A stretch of 64,000 nucleotides of DNA from Tatumella sp. JGM91 (GCF_018257575.1 NZ_JAERJP010000001.1:124001-188000); one strand, 5' to 3'; positions 27,241 through 38,908 are shown, numbered from the stretch's first letter. Notes: a model not told the origin generated them from the letters alone. Program-made: numbers and translations.

Positions 27241-28524
27241 TTATTTCTGCAGGCGGGAATGAAATTCCCGTTCACTGTACCCGGTATACAGCTGGCGCGG
27301 ACGGGCAATTTTCATACCTTCTTCATGCATTTCTATCCAGTGGGATATCCAGCCGACGGTTCTTGCCATTGCGAAAATAACCGTAAACATGGAAGTCGGT
27401 ATCCCCATGGCTTTCAGGATCAGACCGGAATAGAAATCGACGTTCGGATACAATTTACGCTCAATAAAATACGGGTCGTTGAGTGCAATATGTTCCAGTT
27501 CCATAGCGACTTCCAGCAGGTCGTCTTTCATGTCCAGCTCTTTCAATACTTCATGGCAGGTTTCGCGCATTACCGTGGCACGGGGATCATAGTTTTTATA
27601 CACCCGGTGACCGAAGCCCATTAAGCGGAAAGAATCGTTTTTATCTTTCGCGCGGCGGATAAACTCCGGAATATGCTCGACCGTCTGTATTTCCTCCAGC
27701 ATCCGTAACGTTGCTTCGTTGGCTCCCCCGTGAGCAGGTCCCCACAGAGAAGCAATACCCGCCGCGATACAGGCGAATGGGTTAGCACCCGAAGAGCCGG
27801 CGGTGCGTACCGTCGATGTTGAAGCATTCTGTTCGTGATCCGCATGCAGGATCAGGATCCTGTCCATAGCCTTTTCAAGTACCGGGTTGACCACATACTC
27901 TTCACAAGGGGTGGCAAACATCATATGCAGGAAATTCCCGGCATAGGAGAGGTCGTTACGCGGATAAATAAAGGGCTGTCCGAGGGAATACTTATAGCAC
28001 ATGGCGGCAACCGTCGGCATTTTCGACAGCAGACGATAAGCGGCGATATCCCGGTGGCGCTGATTATTCACATCCAGAGAGTCATGATAAAACGCAGCCA
28101 GGGCACCGGTCACACCGCACATCACTGCCATCGGATGGGAGTCGCGGCGAAAGCCATGGAACAGACGGGTAATTTGTTCATGGATCATCGTATGACGGGT
28201 GACGGTGGTTTTAAACTGTTGGTACTGCTCCGGTGTCGGGGCCTCGCCGTACAGCAAAATATAACAGACTTCCAGATAGGTGGAATGTGTCGCTAATTGT
28301 GAGATTGGGTAACCGCGATGTAACAGGATACCTTCCTCACCATCAATATACGTGATTTTCGATTCGCAGGACGCGGTGGAGGTAAACCCCGGGTCAAAAG
28401 TGTACAGGCCGCGGTTGCCCAGTGCCCGGACATCTACGACATCCTGACCCAAACTGGCTTTAAGGACATTGAGCTCTAAAGACGTTTCACCCTCAAAAGT
28501 TAACGTCACTTTCTTGTCTGTCAT
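27241..28524 (-). CDS. gltA: Citrate synthase
   Basis: Condenses oxaloacetate and acetyl-CoA at entry to the TCA cycle. The 427 residues equal the NADH-sensitive hexameric E. coli enzyme. Catalytic residues lie in [15 protein letters not shown] (His), [14 protein letters not shown] (His) and FYSGLI (Asp). It is divergent from sdhC across a long control region, as in E. coli. Confidence 0.98.
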   Translation of the reverse strand: MTDKKVTLTFEGETSLELNVLKASLGQDVVDVRALGNRGLYTFDPGFTSTASCESKITYIDGEEGILLHRGYPISQLATHSTYLEVCYILLYGEAPTPEQYQQFKTTVTRHTMIHEQITRLFHGFRRDSHPMAVMCGVTGALAAFYHDSLDVNNQRHRDIAAYRLLSKMPTVAAMCYKYSLGQPFIYPRNDLSYAGNFLHMMFATPCEEYVVNPVLEKAMDRILILHADHEQNASTSTVRTAGSSGANPFACIAAGIASLWGPAHGGANEATLRMLEEIQTVEHIPEFIRRAKDKNDSFRLMGFGHRVYKNYDPRATVMRETCHEVLKELDMKDDLLEVAMELEHIALNDPYFIERKLYPNVDFYSGLILKAMGIPTSMFTVIFAMARTVGWISHWIEMHEEGMKIARPRQLYTGYSEREFHSRLQK

Positions 28525-29108
28525 TCTGGTCTCCTTTAGCGTCTCACTGCAACCATCAGGAACGCCAAATTATGCGCAATATTTGCTTAAAAAAACGCAC
28601 CGCTTGTTGTTTACTGCTCAGGTATTTTGCTAAAACAACCTGTGGCAGCAAACACGTCCGGATATAATTTTTCGCCTGCTACCGGCGTTGAAATAGTTCG
28701 GTAATGATTATCTAAGCGATTTGCTTCCTGTCAGTTATATATCGCAGGTATATCGGAATGTCTATCCCGAACCATGCGCGGCTATGATAACGGCTTTACA
28801 CTCAGGATGTGAAATAAATGTTTATTTAATGTGAACAGTAGCGGAGGTGTCGGAAAAATTGTCTGTATCGTGATAGTGATCACTGTTCTGCCCAATTTTA
28901 TCCAAACAATATGTAGGGTAATTGTAATCAGATTGTGATCATCTTATACTTTGTAAAGGTCTCCGGAATACCCTGTCGTCAGGAGTCACCCAGCGTTTTT
29001 ACGCGTCATTTAACACTGGATGTTACTGTCAGAGTGGCGGGAAAATCAGCATGATAACGATTTTCACGTTCCAGCAGGACCGGAGGAAGCTAAAATAATA
29101 AAAGCTGT
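28525..29108. promoter_or_regulatory. Divergent gltA/sdhC control region
   Basis: 584 bp with no gene. It serves gltA on one side and sdhCDAB-sucABCD on the other. A CRP-like site is at 28869-28884 and a second TGTGATCA half-site lies near 28934-28941. In E. coli this region is controlled by ArcA, FNR and CRP. GGAGGA at 29082-29087 is the only purine-rich element before sdhC, but it lies 21 bases from the start codon. Confidence 0.7.
28869..28884. promoter_or_regulatory. CRP-like site in the gltA/sdhC region
   Basis: CGTGA-TAGTGA-TCACT matches TGTGA-N6-TCACA at 8 of 10 conserved positions and lies in an AT-rich surround. Confidence 0.5.
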
Positions 29109-29498
29109 GTGGGCAAAACCTTGAAAAAACAAAGACCTGTCAACCTGGATCTCTCGACAATCAAGTTTCCCTTGACTGCAATAGCATCAATTCTCCACCG
29201 TATCTCCGGCGTGATTACCTTTGTCGCTATCGGAATTCTGCTGTGGTTACTTGGATTGTCTCTCTCTTCCCCCGAAGGCTTTCAACACGCATCAGCCATG
29301 CTCAATGGCCTGGTCGTCAGATTCATTCTGTGGGGCATTCTGACGGCGCTGGCTTATCATATCGCGGGTGGTATTCGTCATATGCTGATGGATTTTGGCT
29401 TCCTCGAAGAAACTCTGGCAGCCGGTAAACGTTCTGCACAGATTACTTTTACAATCACTGTTGTGCTGTCGGTTCTGGCGGGGGTTCTTGTATGGTAA
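29109..29498 (+). CDS. sdhC: Succinate dehydrogenase cytochrome b556 subunit
   Basis: Membrane anchor of complex II, binding heme b and ubiquinone with SdhD. It has 129 residues with three transmembrane helices. The heme-ligand His is in [16 protein letters not shown], and SILHRISGV is the quinone-site helix. The GTG start at 29109 aligns with the E. coli start four codons before the [10 protein letters not shown] segment. An in-frame TAA at 29091 excludes longer forms. There is no Shine-Dalgarno at normal distance. The end overlaps sdhD. Confidence 0.95.
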   Translation: MGKTLKKQRPVNLDLSTIKFPLTAIASILHRISGVITFVAIGILLWLLGLSLSSPEGFQHASAMLNGLVVRFILWGILTALAYHIAGGIRHMLMDFGFLEETLAAGKRSAQITFTITVVLSVLAGVLVW

Positions 29499-29839
29499 CT
29501 AACGTTTCTGCACTCGGCCGTAATGGTATCCATGACTGGTTATTGTTGCGTGGTGCTGCGATTGTCATCGCCCTGTATGTCCTCTATATACTCGGTTTCT
29601 TTGTTTTTACCGGTCATGTCACTTTTGATGTCTGGCGCGGTTTTTTTGCCGCAACATTTACCCGTGTATTTACTCTGCTGGCGTTATTTTCGCTTCTGAT
29701 TCATGGCTGGATCGGTATGTGGCAGGTACTGACCGATTATGTCAAAAATGTAGCATTACGGCTGGTAGTGCAGGGGCTGGTGATCCTGGCGTTACTTACG
29801 TATGCGATTTACGGAACGATTATCGTGTGGGGTGTGTAA
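29492..29839 (+). CDS. sdhD: Succinate dehydrogenase membrane anchor subunit
   Basis: 115 residues, E. coli length, with three transmembrane helices. With SdhC it holds heme b and the quinone site; the Tyr of the quinone site lies in TDYVKN. It overlaps the sdhC stop by 7 bases and its stop abuts the sdhA start without a gap, so translation is coupled. Confidence 0.95.
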   Translation: MVTNVSALGRNGIHDWLLLRGAAIVIALYVLYILGFFVFTGHVTFDVWRGFFAATFTRVFTLLALFSLLIHGWIGMWQVLTDYVKNVALRLVVQGLVILALLTYAIYGTIIVWGV

Positions 29840-31606
29840 ATGAGTTTGCCGGTCAGAGAATTTGATGCAGTGGTCATTGGTGCAGGTGGCGCAGGTATGC
29901 GTGCAGCACTACAGATTTCACAGTCAGGGCAAAGTTGTGCTCTGTTATCAAAAGTATTTCCAACCCGTTCCCATACGGTTTCTGCACAGGGGGGGATTAC
30001 CGTTGCCCTGGGTAATACCCATGAAGATAACTGGGAATGGCATATGTATGACACTGTTAAAGGGTCAGATTATATCGGTGATCAGGATGCTATCGAATAT
30101 ATGTGTAAAACCGGACCGGAAGCGATTCTGGAACTGGAACATATGGGATTACCGTTCTCCCGTCTGGATGATGGCAGGGTCTATCAGCGTCCTTTTGGCG
30201 GGCAGTCGAAAAATTTCGGCGGGGAGCAGGCTGCGCGTACTGCCGCAGCGGCTGACCGTACCGGCCATGCGTTGTTACATACCCTTTATCAGCAGAACCT
30301 GAAAAATAAAACCACCATCTTTTCTGAATGGTATGCCCTGGACCTGGTGAAAAATCAGCAGGGTGCAATTGTCGGTTGTACTGCGCTCTGTATCGAAACC
30401 GGAGAAGTGGTTTATTTCAAAGCCAAAGCGACCATTCTGGCGACCGGCGGGGCGGGGCGTATTTATCAGTCAACAACCAACGCGCATATTAATACCGGTG
30501 ATGGTGTGGGAATGGCCCTGCGGGCCGGAGTGCCGGTACAGGATATGGAAATGTGGCAGTTTCACCCGACAGGTATTGCCGGTGCCGGGGTGTTAGTCAC
30601 GGAAGGCTGTCGTGGTGAAGGCGGATATTTGCTGAATAAACACGGTGAACGCTTTATGGAACGCTATGCACCGAACGCCAAAGATCTTGCCGGACGTGAT
30701 GTGGTGGCCCGTTCTATGATGATCGAAATCCGTGAAGGCCGTGGTTGTGATGGTCCGTGGGGACCTCACCTTAAACTCAAACTTGACCATTTAGGTAAAG
30801 ACGTCCTGGAATCACGTTTACCGGGGATCCTTGAACTCTCCCGGACATTTGCCCATGCGGATCCGGTGAAAGAGCCGATCCCGGTGATCCCGACCTGCCA
30901 TTATATGATGGGCGGGATCCCGACCAAAGTGACGGGTCAGGCGCTGACGGTTGATGAACATGGTAATGATCAGGTCGTTCCGGGCTTGTTTGCTGTCGGT
31001 GAAATCGCCTGCGTATCAGTGCATGGCGCTAACCGGCTGGGAGGCAACTCGCTGCTTGACCTGGTGGTGTTTGGTCGTGCTGCGGGCTTGCACCTGCTGG
31101 AATCTATTCAGCAGCAGGGGCCACTGGCTGATGCGACAGAAGACGATATTAATGCTGCGCTGGCCCGCTATCAGCGCTGGGATAATAACACTACGGGTGA
31201 AGACCCGGCGGAAATCCGGAAAGCACTCCAGACCTGTATGCAGCATAACTTCTCCGTATTCCGCGAGGGGGATGCAATGGCCAAAGGGCTGGAAGAATTA
31301 AAGCATATCCGTGCCCGGCTGCAGGATGCGCGGCTTGATGACCGCTCCCCGGACTTCAACACCCAGCGTGTTGAATGTCTGGAGCTGGATAATCTGATGG
31401 AAACGGCTTATGCCACCGCAGTTGCCGCAAATTACCGTACCGAAAGCCGCGGCGCGCACAGCCGTTTCGATTTCCCTGACAGGGATGATGCGAACTGGTT
31501 ATGCCACAGTCTGTATTTACCTCAGACTGAAAGTATGACGCGGCGTGAAGTCAATATGCAGCCTAAGTTACGTCCGGCGTTCCCGCCGAAAGTGCGTACT
31601 TATTAA
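29840..31606 (+). CDS. sdhA: Succinate dehydrogenase flavoprotein subunit
   Basis: Oxidises succinate to fumarate with covalently bound FAD. It has 588 residues, as in E. coli. The FAD fold begins [15 protein letters not shown]; the His that carries FAD is in [11 protein letters not shown]. Substrate and catalytic elements include HPTGI and [10 protein letters not shown]. It is the third gene of sdhCDAB. Confidence 0.98.
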   Translation: MSLPVREFDAVVIGAGGAGMRAALQISQSGQSCALLSKVFPTRSHTVSAQGGITVALGNTHEDNWEWHMYDTVKGSDYIGDQDAIEYMCKTGPEAILELEHMGLPFSRLDDGRVYQRPFGGQSKNFGGEQAARTAAAADRTGHALLHTLYQQNLKNKTTIFSEWYALDLVKNQQGAIVGCTALCIETGEVVYFKAKATILATGGAGRIYQSTTNAHINTGDGVGMALRAGVPVQDMEMWQFHPTGIAGAGVLVTEGCRGEGGYLLNKHGERFMERYAPNAKDLAGRDVVARSMMIEIREGRGCDGPWGPHLKLKLDHLGKDVLESRLPGILELSRTFAHADPVKEPIPVIPTCHYMMGGIPTKVTGQALTVDEHGNDQVVPGLFAVGEIACVSVHGANRLGGNSLLDLVVFGRAAGLHLLESIQQQGPLADATEDDINAALARYQRWDNNTTGEDPAEIRKALQTCMQHNFSVFREGDAMAKGLEELKHIRARLQDARLDDRSPDFNTQRVECLELDNLMETAYATAVAANYRTESRGAHSRFDFPDRDDANWLCHSLYLPQTESMTRREVNMQPKLRPAFPPKVRTY

Positions 31607-31623
31607 CCGGTGGAGAAAGATAA

Positions 31624-32337
31624 ATGAAACTGGAATTTTCGCTGTACCGGTATAATCCTGAGGTTGATGATGCCCCGCGGATGCAGGATTACACCCTTAA
31701 TGCAGAAGAAGGCAGTGATATGATGCTGCTGGATGCATTAATTCTGCTTAAAGAACAGGACCCCAGCTTGTCATTTCGCCGTTCCTGTCGTGAAGGGGTA
31801 TGTGGTTCTGACGGTCTGAATATGAACGGGAAAAACGGTCTGGCCTGTATTACCCCGCTCTCAGCCCTGAGAGGCAAAGGTAAAATTGTCATCCGTCCGT
31901 TACCCGGGCTGCCGGTGATCCGTGATCTGGTCGTGGACATGGGGCAGTTTTATGCCCAGTACGAAAAGATTAAACCTTTCCTGCAAAATAATGACCGTAA
32001 CCCGCCAGCCAGGGAAAATCTGCAGTCTCCTGATCAGCGTGCCCATCTTGATGGCCTGTATGAATGTATTCTGTGTGCCTGCTGTTCAACGTCCTGTCCG
32101 TCTTTCTGGTGGAACCCGGATAAATTTGTCGGCCCGGCGGGTTTGCTGGCGGCTTATCGTTTCCTGATTGATAGTCGTGATACAGAAACAGATGCACGTC
32201 TGGATGCACTTGATGACGCATTCAGTGTTTTCCGCTGCCACAGTATTATGAATTGTGTGAATGTTTGTCCGAAGGGGCTGAATCCTACCCGCGCGATTGG
32301 TCACATTAAATCTATGCTGCTGCAACGAGGGGCCTGA
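31624..32337 (+). CDS. sdhB: Succinate dehydrogenase iron-sulfur subunit
   Basis: 237 residues (E. coli 238). It passes electrons from FAD to quinone through three clusters: the [2Fe-2S] ligands in SCREGVCGSDG and GLAC, the [4Fe-4S] ligands in CILCACCSTSCP, and the [3Fe-4S] ligands in CHSIMNCVNVCPKGLNP. It lies 17 bases after sdhA. About 400 untranslated bases separate it from sucA. Confidence 0.97.
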   Translation: MKLEFSLYRYNPEVDDAPRMQDYTLNAEEGSDMMLLDALILLKEQDPSLSFRRSCREGVCGSDGLNMNGKNGLACITPLSALRGKGKIVIRPLPGLPVIRDLVVDMGQFYAQYEKIKPFLQNNDRNPPARENLQSPDQRAHLDGLYECILCACCSTSCPSFWWNPDKFVGPAGLLAAYRFLIDSRDTETDARLDALDDAFSVFRCHSIMNCVNVCPKGLNPTRAIGHIKSMLLQRGA

Positions 32338-32736
32338 TATAGATACGCCGGGAAGCATTGCTTCCCGGCAATTGACGGAAACCCTGGTAAACCTTTTCCC
32401 GGTGCGACAGACGAAAGGGTTTACAAAGGTTCCCTTGCGGGCAAAGACAGCACCATGATGTTCGCTCCGTTGAACCTGGGAGACAGTGTGACTGCTGAAG
32501 GCAATCTTGCATGTCCACAACACCCTGTTTAATGATATAAAACAAGGTGATGATGATTGCGGACAGTAGTGATGCAGGGTGAAAAATCATTCCCCGTTTA
32601 ACGCCTGCAGGATGGCAGTATCAGGCAGGCAGAATTTACTGTGGAATAGTACTCATCGGCCGACGCATTGTCCCGGAACACCCGTGAAAACGGCAACAAT
32701 AACTACGAAAAGCATGATAATGCACAAGGGATCACC
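32338..32736 (+). other. Untranslated region between sdhB and sucA
   Basis: About 400 bases with no supportable gene. A strong GC hairpin stands directly after sdhB (32347-32369), and an imperfect repeat pair around TAAACC/GGTTTA lies at about 32390-32425. In E. coli this gap carries a weak internal suc promoter. The sucA ribosome binding site AAGGG is at 32726-32730. An in-frame ATG at 32668 would extend SucA by 23 residues unlike the family, so I treat it as noncoding. Confidence 0.6.
32347..32369 (+). other. GC-rich stem-loop after sdhB
   Basis: Perfect 10-bp stem GCCGGGAAGC / GCTTCCCGGC with a 3-base loop, 9 bases after the sdhB stop. No T-run follows, so it is more likely an mRNA-stability or processing element that sets sdh versus suc levels than a true terminator. 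Confidence 0.6.
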
Positions 32737-35544
32737 ATGCAGAACAATGCAATGAAACCCTGGCTGGATTCTTCCTGGCTGGCCGGAGCGAACCAGTCTT
32801 ATATAGAACAGTTATACGAGGATTACCTTACAAGTCCTGATTCTGTAGAACCTGTCTGGCGGGAACTGTTTGAACAATTCCCTGCTGATAACCTTCGTCC
32901 GGAACAATTTCATTCAACGACCCGTGATTACTTTCGCCGTCTGGCTAAAGATTCCACCCGGTATACCTCATCGGTCACGGATCCTGAAGCGAATTCCCGG
33001 CAGGTAAAAGTATTGCAGCTGATCAATGCTTTTCGTTTTCGGGGCCATCAGCAAGCCAGCCTTGACCCGTTAGGGCTCTGGAAACAGGATCCGGTACCGG
33101 ATCTTGACCCGGCATTTCATGGTCTGACGGCCGAAGATTTCGGGGAAACTTTTAATGTGGGGTCATTTGCCATTGGCAAAGACACCATGAAGCTGGCGGA
33201 TCTTTATGAAGCACTGAAGCAGACATACTGCGGCTCGATTGGTGCGGAATATATGCATATTAATAACACCGAAGAAAAGCGCTGGATTCAGCAGCGTATT
33301 GAATCGGTGGCCGGACGTGCCAGCTTTACGAGCGGCGAGCGGAAAAAATTTCTGCAGGAACTGACTGCAGCCGAGGGAATTGAGAAATATCTCGGGGCAA
33401 AATTCCCGGGGGCGAAACGTTTTTCTCTGGAAGGCGGAGATGCATTAATCCCGATGTTGCGTGAAATGATCCGACATTCGGGAAAACATGGTACCCGTGA
33501 AGTGGTACTGGGTATGGCACACCGCGGGCGTCTGAATGTACTGATCAATGTACTGGGTAAGAAAACCCAGCATCTGTTTGATGAGTTTGCCGGTAAACAC
33601 AAAGAATTGCTGGGCACCGGTGATGTGAAATACCACATGGGGTTTTCTTCAGATATTGAAACCGAAGGCGGGCTGGTGCATCTGGCACTGGCCTTTAACC
33701 CGTCTCATCTGGAAATTGTCAGTCCGGTAGTGATGGGGTCGGTGCGCGCCCGTTTAGATCGTCTGTCACAGCCGTCGATTGACCAGGTTTTGCCAATTAC
33801 AATTCACGGTGACGCTGCGGTTACCGGTCAGGGGGTCGTGCAGGAAACCCTGAATATGTCCCAGGCCCGTGGTTATGAAGTGGGCGGAACGGTTCGTATT
33901 GTTATCAACAATCAGGTGGGCTTCACCACCTCTAATCCTCAGGATGCACGTTCAACACCTTATTGTACTGATATCGGAAAAATGGTGCTGGCACCCATTT
34001 TTCACGTGAATGCGGACGATGCGGAAGCCGTGGCATTTGTGACACGGCTGGCGCTGGATTATCGTAATACCTTTAAACGTGACGTCTTTATTGACCTGGT
34101 ATGCTATCGCCGCCATGGTCATAACGAAGCGGATGAGCCAAGTGCAACCCAGCCGCTTATGTATAAAAAAATCAAAAAACATCCGACGCCCCGTAAAATT
34201 TATGCAGATCGATTGCAGAATGAAGGGGTGATCAGCAGCGCGGATGCCACAGAAATGATGAACCTGTACCGGGATGCCCTGGATTCAGGTGAATGTGTGG
34301 TAGACGAATGGCGTCCGATGACTCTCAATTCTTACACCTGGTCTCCGTACCTGAACCATGACTGGGACGAAAGCTACCCTGCAACCGTTGAGATGAAACG
34401 GTTGCAGGAGCTGGCCCGGCGTATCAGCCAGATACCTGAAGGTATTGAAGCACAGTCACGGGTACTGAAAATTTATCGTGACCGTCAGGAAATGGCCGAA
34501 GGCACCCGGCCATTCGACTGGGGCGGGGCGGAAAACCTGGCCTATGCCACGCTGGTGGATGAAGGTGTGCCTATTCGTCTGTCGGGAGAAGATACCGGAC
34601 GGGGAACGTTTTTCCATCGGCATGCGGTGATCCATAATCAGATTAACGGGTCAACCTACACGCCGTTACAGCATATCCACCACGGGCAGGGAAAATTCAA
34701 AGTCTGGGATTCCGTATTGTCTGAAGAAGCGGTACTGGCTTTTGAATATGGCTATGCAACCGCAGAGCCACGTACCCTGACTATCTGGGAAGCCCAGTTT
34801 GGTGACTTCGCCAATGGTGCTCAGGTGGTTATTGACCAGTTTATCAGCTCCGGTGAGCAAAAGTGGGGACGGATGTGTGGCCTGGTCATGTTATTACCGC
34901 ATGGCTATGAAGGGCAGGGGCCGGAACACTCATCCGCCCGGCTGGAACGTTATCTGCAACTCTGTGCAGAGCAGAATATGCAGGTCTGTGTCCCTTCCAC
35001 GCCGGCGCAGGTCTATCATATGTTACGTCGCCAGGCCCTGCGCGGTATGCGCCGGCCACTGATTGTGATGTCCCCTAAATCCCTGTTACGTCATCCGCTG
35101 GCCGTTTCCGGGCTCGGGGAGCTGGCAGACGGACAGTTTATGCCGGCGATCGGTGAAATTGATCCGCTGAATCCGGCAAATATTCGCCGCGTAGTGATGT
35201 GTGCCGGCAAAGTCTATTACGATTTACTTGAGCAGCGCCGTAAAAATGAGCAGCAGGATGTGGCTCTCATCCGTATTGAACAGCTGTATCCTTTCCCGCA
35301 TCAGGCTGTGCAGGAGATCCTGCAGTCTTATTCACATGTGACCGATTTTATCTGGTGTCAGGAAGAGCCACTGAATCAGGGTGCATGGTATTCCAGTCAG
35401 CATAATTTCCGTGAAGTTGTACCGCAGGGAGCGTCATTGCGCTATGCAGGGCGTCCGGCATCCGCCTCGCCTGCTGTCGGGTATATGTCTGTTCACCAGC
35501 AGCAGCAGCAAGCGCTGGTAAATGATGCGCTGAACGTTGATTGA
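32737..35544 (+). CDS. sucA: 2-Oxoglutarate dehydrogenase E1 component
   Basis: Thiamine-diphosphate-dependent decarboxylase of the 2-oxoglutarate dehydrogenase complex. The start at 32737 (MQNNAMKPWLDSSWL) gives 935 residues (E. coli 933) with AAGGG six bases upstream. The TPP-binding region includes HGDAAVTGQGVVQET and the downstream NNQVGFTT. MAHRGRLNVL and the E1-typical SGEDTGRGTFFHRH are also present. First gene of the suc part of the operon. Confidence 0.97.
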   Translation: MQNNAMKPWLDSSWLAGANQSYIEQLYEDYLTSPDSVEPVWRELFEQFPADNLRPEQFHSTTRDYFRRLAKDSTRYTSSVTDPEANSRQVKVLQLINAFRFRGHQQASLDPLGLWKQDPVPDLDPAFHGLTAEDFGETFNVGSFAIGKDTMKLADLYEALKQTYCGSIGAEYMHINNTEEKRWIQQRIESVAGRASFTSGERKKFLQELTAAEGIEKYLGAKFPGAKRFSLEGGDALIPMLREMIRHSGKHGTREVVLGMAHRGRLNVLINVLGKKTQHLFDEFAGKHKELLGTGDVKYHMGFSSDIETEGGLVHLALAFNPSHLEIVSPVVMGSVRARLDRLSQPSIDQVLPITIHGDAAVTGQGVVQETLNMSQARGYEVGGTVRIVINNQVGFTTSNPQDARSTPYCTDIGKMVLAPIFHVNADDAEAVAFVTRLALDYRNTFKRDVFIDLVCYRRHGHNEADEPSATQPLMYKKIKKHPTPRKIYADRLQNEGVISSADATEMMNLYRDALDSGECVVDEWRPMTLNSYTWSPYLNHDWDESYPATVEMKRLQELARRISQIPEGIEAQSRVLKIYRDRQEMAEGTRPFDWGGAENLAYATLVDEGVPIRLSGEDTGRGTFFHRHAVIHNQINGSTYTPLQHIHHGQGKFKVWDSVLSEEAVLAFEYGYATAEPRTLTIWEAQFGDFANGAQVVIDQFISSGEQKWGRMCGLVMLLPHGYEGQGPEHSSARLERYLQLCAEQNMQVCVPSTPAQVYHMLRRQALRGMRRPLIVMSPKSLLRHPLAVSGLGELADGQFMPAIGEIDPLNPANIRRVVMCAGKVYYDLLEQRRKNEQQDVALIRIEQLYPFPHQAVQEILQSYSHVTDFIWCQEEPLNQGAWYSSQHNFREVVPQGASLRYAGRPASASPAVGYMSVHQQQQQALVNDALNVD

Positions 35545-35559
35545 TTATAAGGAAAGATA

Positions 35560-36780
35560 ATGAGTAGCTTAGATATTCTCGTTCCCGATTTGCCGGAGTC
35601 TGTTGCCGACGCCACTGTGGCTACCTGGCATAAAAAACCGGGTGACAGCGTCCGGCGCGATGAAGTGCTGGTCGAAATTGAAACCGATAAAGTGATCCTG
35701 GAAGTGCCGGCGTTTGCTGACGGGGTGCTTGAGGCGGTACTGGAAGATGAAGGGGCGACGGTAACTTCGCGCCAGTTATTAGGCCGTCTGAAAGAAGGTA
35801 ACAGCAGCGGCAAAGAATCGGCGGTGAAAACCGAAGCCAAAGAATCGACCCCGGCACAACGACAGACGGCTTCGCTGGAAGAAGAATCCAGTGATGCTCT
35901 TAGCCCGGCTATCCGCCGTTTAATTGCTGAACATTCACTGGATGCTTCTCAGATTAAAGGCAGCGGGGTAGGCGGGCGTCTGACCCGTGAAGATGTTGAA
36001 AAATATCTGGCCGGACAGAAGACCGCCCCTCTGCCTGCTGCCGCAGCAACAGTAACAGCAGAGCAACCGGCACTGAGCAACCGCAGTGAAAAACGGGTAC
36101 CGATGACCCGGTTACGTAAGCGGGTGGCCGAACGTTTGCTGGAAGCGAAAAACAGCACTGCCATGCTGACAACGTTTAACGAAGTGAACATGCAACCGAT
36201 TATGGATCTCCGTAAACAGTATGGTGAAGCGTTCGAAAAACGTCACGGCGTACGGCTCGGGTTTATGTCTTTTTACCTTAAAGCGGTTGTGGAGGCACTG
36301 AAACGCTATCCGGAAGTCAATGCTTCCATCGATGGTGATGATGTGGTCTACCATAACTACTTTGATGTCAGCATTGCCGTGTCTACCCCGCGCGGTCTGG
36401 TCACCCCGGTGCTGCGTGATGTCGATGCCCTGAGCATGGCCGCGATCGAGAAGAAAATTAAAGAGCTGGCGATTAAAGGCCGTGACGGAAAACTGACGGT
36501 TGAAGAACTGACGGGCGGTAATTTCACGATTACCAATGGCGGAGTCTTTGGCTCTCTGATGTCGACGCCGATCATTAACCCGCCACAGAGCGCGATCCTC
36601 GGTATGCATGCGATAAAAGATCGACCAATGGCCGTCAATGGTCAGGTAGTAATCCTGCCGATGATGTACCTGGCATTGTCTTATGATCATCGTTTGATCG
36701 ATGGCCGTGAATCCGTGGGTTATCTGGTCGCGATTAAAGAGCTGCTGGAAGATCCGGCCCGCTTGTTACTGGATGTCTGA
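35560..36780 (+). CDS. sucB: Dihydrolipoamide succinyltransferase (E2)
   Basis: 406 residues (E. coli 405). Order: lipoyl domain (~1-80, lipoyl-lysine in [13 protein letters not shown]), a charged linker, the E1/E3-binding domain (~112-148, [33 protein letters not shown]) and the catalytic acyltransferase domain with the active-site His in [11 protein letters not shown]. It lies 15 bases after sucA. Confidence 0.97.
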   Translation: MSSLDILVPDLPESVADATVATWHKKPGDSVRRDEVLVEIETDKVILEVPAFADGVLEAVLEDEGATVTSRQLLGRLKEGNSSGKESAVKTEAKESTPAQRQTASLEEESSDALSPAIRRLIAEHSLDASQIKGSGVGGRLTREDVEKYLAGQKTAPLPAAAATVTAEQPALSNRSEKRVPMTRLRKRVAERLLEAKNSTAMLTTFNEVNMQPIMDLRKQYGEAFEKRHGVRLGFMSFYLKAVVEALKRYPEVNASIDGDDVVYHNYFDVSIAVSTPRGLVTPVLRDVDALSMAAIEKKIKELAIKGRDGKLTVEELTGGNFTITNGGVFGSLMSTPIINPPQSAILGMHAIKDRPMAVNGQVVILPMMYLALSYDHRLIDGRESVGYLVAIKELLEDPARLLLDV

Positions 36781-36848
36781 TTTTTAGCCGGGCGTTCCTG
36801 AGGGGCGCCTGTTTTTTATTCTTTTCAGAACTGAATGGATAGAACATC

Positions 36849-38015
36849 ATGAATCTACATGAATATCAGGCAAAACAACTGTTTGCCCGGTACGGCTTAC
36901 CTGCCCCTACAGGGTATGCCTGTACAACCCCGCGTGAAGCGGAAGAAGCCGCATCGAAGATCGGAGCCGGGCCCTGGGTCGTGAAATGTCAGGTCCATGC
37001 CGGTGGTCGCGGTAAAGCCGGTGGTGTGAAGGTTGTGCACAATAAAGAAGACATTGGTGCGTTTGCTGAACAGTGGCTGGGTAACAAACTGGTTACCTAT
37101 CAGACAGATGCTGATGGTCAGCCAGTCAATCAGATTCTGGTCGAAGCGGCGACTGATATTGATAAAGAATTATATCTGGGTGCGGTCGTTGATCGCAGCA
37201 GCCGCCGTGTGGTCTTTATGGCTTCGACGGAAGGTGGTGTGGAAATAGAGAAAGTCGCGGAAGAAACGCCTCATCTGATCCACAAAATGGCCATTGATCC
37301 ATTGACCGGACCGATGCCGTACCAGGGCCGTGAACTGGCATTTAAACTTGGCCTGCAAGGCCGGCAGGTGAGCCAGTTTGCGAAAATTTTTATGGGACTG
37401 GCAACTCTCTTCCTTGAGCGGGACCTGGCGCTGGTGGAAATCAACCCGCTGGTGATAACTACCGCGGGGGAACTGGTGTGTCTGGACGGTAAACTGAGTA
37501 TTGATAGTAATGCGTTATTCCGTCAGCCTGAACTGCGGGAAATGCATGACCCAAGCCAGGAAGATGCCCGTGAAGCCAGTGCTGCACAATGGGAGCTGAA
37601 TTACGTAGCTCTGGAAGGCAATATTGGTTGCATGGTCAATGGTGCCGGCCTGGCGATGGGAACCATGGATATTGTTAAGCACCACGGCGGTCAGCCGGCG
37701 AACTTCCTTGATGTGGGCGGTGGTGCGACTAAAGAACGCGTTACCGAAGCATTTAAAATTATTTTGTCGGATGATGCGGTCAGTGCGGTTTTTGTGAATA
37801 TTTTCGGTGGTATTGTCCGCTGCGATTTGATCGCCGACGGTATTATCGGTGCGGTTGAAGAAGTCGGCGTTAATGTCCCGGTAGTGGTCCGTCTGGAAGG
37901 CAATAATGCGGAGAAAGGGGCGAAAAAACTGGCCGAAAGTGGTTTAAATATTATTGCAGCAACCAGTCTCACTGACGCGGCTCAGCGTGTAGTGGCTGCA
38001 GCGGAGGGCAAATAA
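36849..38015 (+). CDS. sucC: Succinyl-CoA synthetase subunit beta
   Basis: 388 residues, as in E. coli. N-terminal ATP-grasp nucleotide-binding domain ([30 protein letters not shown]) and a C-terminal CoA-ligase-type domain ([20 protein letters not shown]). It makes ATP and succinate from succinyl-CoA with SucD. Its stop overlaps the sucD start by one base (TAATG). Confidence 0.98.
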   Translation: MNLHEYQAKQLFARYGLPAPTGYACTTPREAEEAASKIGAGPWVVKCQVHAGGRGKAGGVKVVHNKEDIGAFAEQWLGNKLVTYQTDADGQPVNQILVEAATDIDKELYLGAVVDRSSRRVVFMASTEGGVEIEKVAEETPHLIHKMAIDPLTGPMPYQGRELAFKLGLQGRQVSQFAKIFMGLATLFLERDLALVEINPLVITTAGELVCLDGKLSIDSNALFRQPELREMHDPSQEDAREASAAQWELNYVALEGNIGCMVNGAGLAMGTMDIVKHHGGQPANFLDVGGGATKERVTEAFKIILSDDAVSAVFVNIFGGIVRCDLIADGIIGAVEEVGVNVPVVVRLEGNNAEKGAKKLAESGLNIIAATSLTDAAQRVVAAAEGK

Positions 38016-38890
38016 TGTCAATTCTGATCGACAAAAATACCAAAGTTATTTGCCAGGGATTTACTGGCGGGCAGGGGACATTTCACTCTGAACAGGCGAT
38101 TGCTTATGGTACGCAAATGGTGGGCGGAGTCACGCCGGGTAAAGGCGGGACCACGCACCTTGGCCTGCCGGTATTCAATACCGTACGTGAAGCGGTAGAG
38201 CATACCGGAGCGACAGCCTCGGTTATTTATGTGCCGGCACCGTTCTGCAAAGACAGTATCCTTGAAGCTATCGATGCCGGGATTAAACTGATTATTACTA
38301 TCACTGAAGGTATCCCGACGCTGGATATGCTGACGGTTAAAGTCAAACTAGATGAAGCCGGTGTGCGGATGATTGGCCCGAACTGCCCGGGGGTGATTAC
38401 TCCGGGAGAATGTAAAATCGGTATTATGCCAGGTCATATCCATCTGCCGGGTCGCATCGGGATTGTCTCTCGTTCAGGGACACTGACTTATGAAGCTGTT
38501 AAGCAAACCACAGATATTGGCTATGGACAGTCAACCTGCGTGGGTATTGGCGGAGACCCGATTCCAGGCTCAAACTTTATTGATATTCTGGCATTGTTTG
38601 AACAGGATCCGCAGACCGAGGCGATTGTGATGATTGGTGAAATTGGCGGGAGTGCAGAAGAGGAAGCAGCCGCTTATATCAGTCAGCATGTGACCAAACC
38701 GGTCGTCAGCTACATTGCCGGTGTGACTGCACCAAAAGGTAAACGTATGGGGCATGCCGGCGCGATTATTGCCGGGGGGAAAGGGACTGCAGATGAGAAA
38801 TTTGCAGCTCTTGAAGCTGCCGGAGTTAAAACGGTTCACAGCCTCGCAGAGATCGGTGAGGCTGTGAAATCGGTATTACCTGCCCGCTGA
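38015..38890 (+). CDS. sucD: Succinyl-CoA synthetase subunit alpha
   Basis: 291 residues (E. coli 289). CoA-binding Rossmann domain at the N-terminus ([21 protein letters not shown]). The phosphohistidine lies in the [17 protein letters not shown] segment. Last gene of sdhCDAB-sucABCD; a terminator follows. Confidence 0.98.
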   Translation: MSILIDKNTKVICQGFTGGQGTFHSEQAIAYGTQMVGGVTPGKGGTTHLGLPVFNTVREAVEHTGATASVIYVPAPFCKDSILEAIDAGIKLIITITEGIPTLDMLTVKVKLDEAGVRMIGPNCPGVITPGECKIGIMPGHIHLPGRIGIVSRSGTLTYEAVKQTTDIGYGQSTCVGIGGDPIPGSNFIDILALFEQDPQTEAIVMIGEIGGSAEEEAAAYISQHVTKPVVSYIAGVTAPKGKRMGHAGAIIAGGKGTADEKFAALEAAGVKTVHSLAEIGEAVKSVLPAR

Positions 38891-38908
38891 TCTCCTTCGG
38901 CTCTGATT

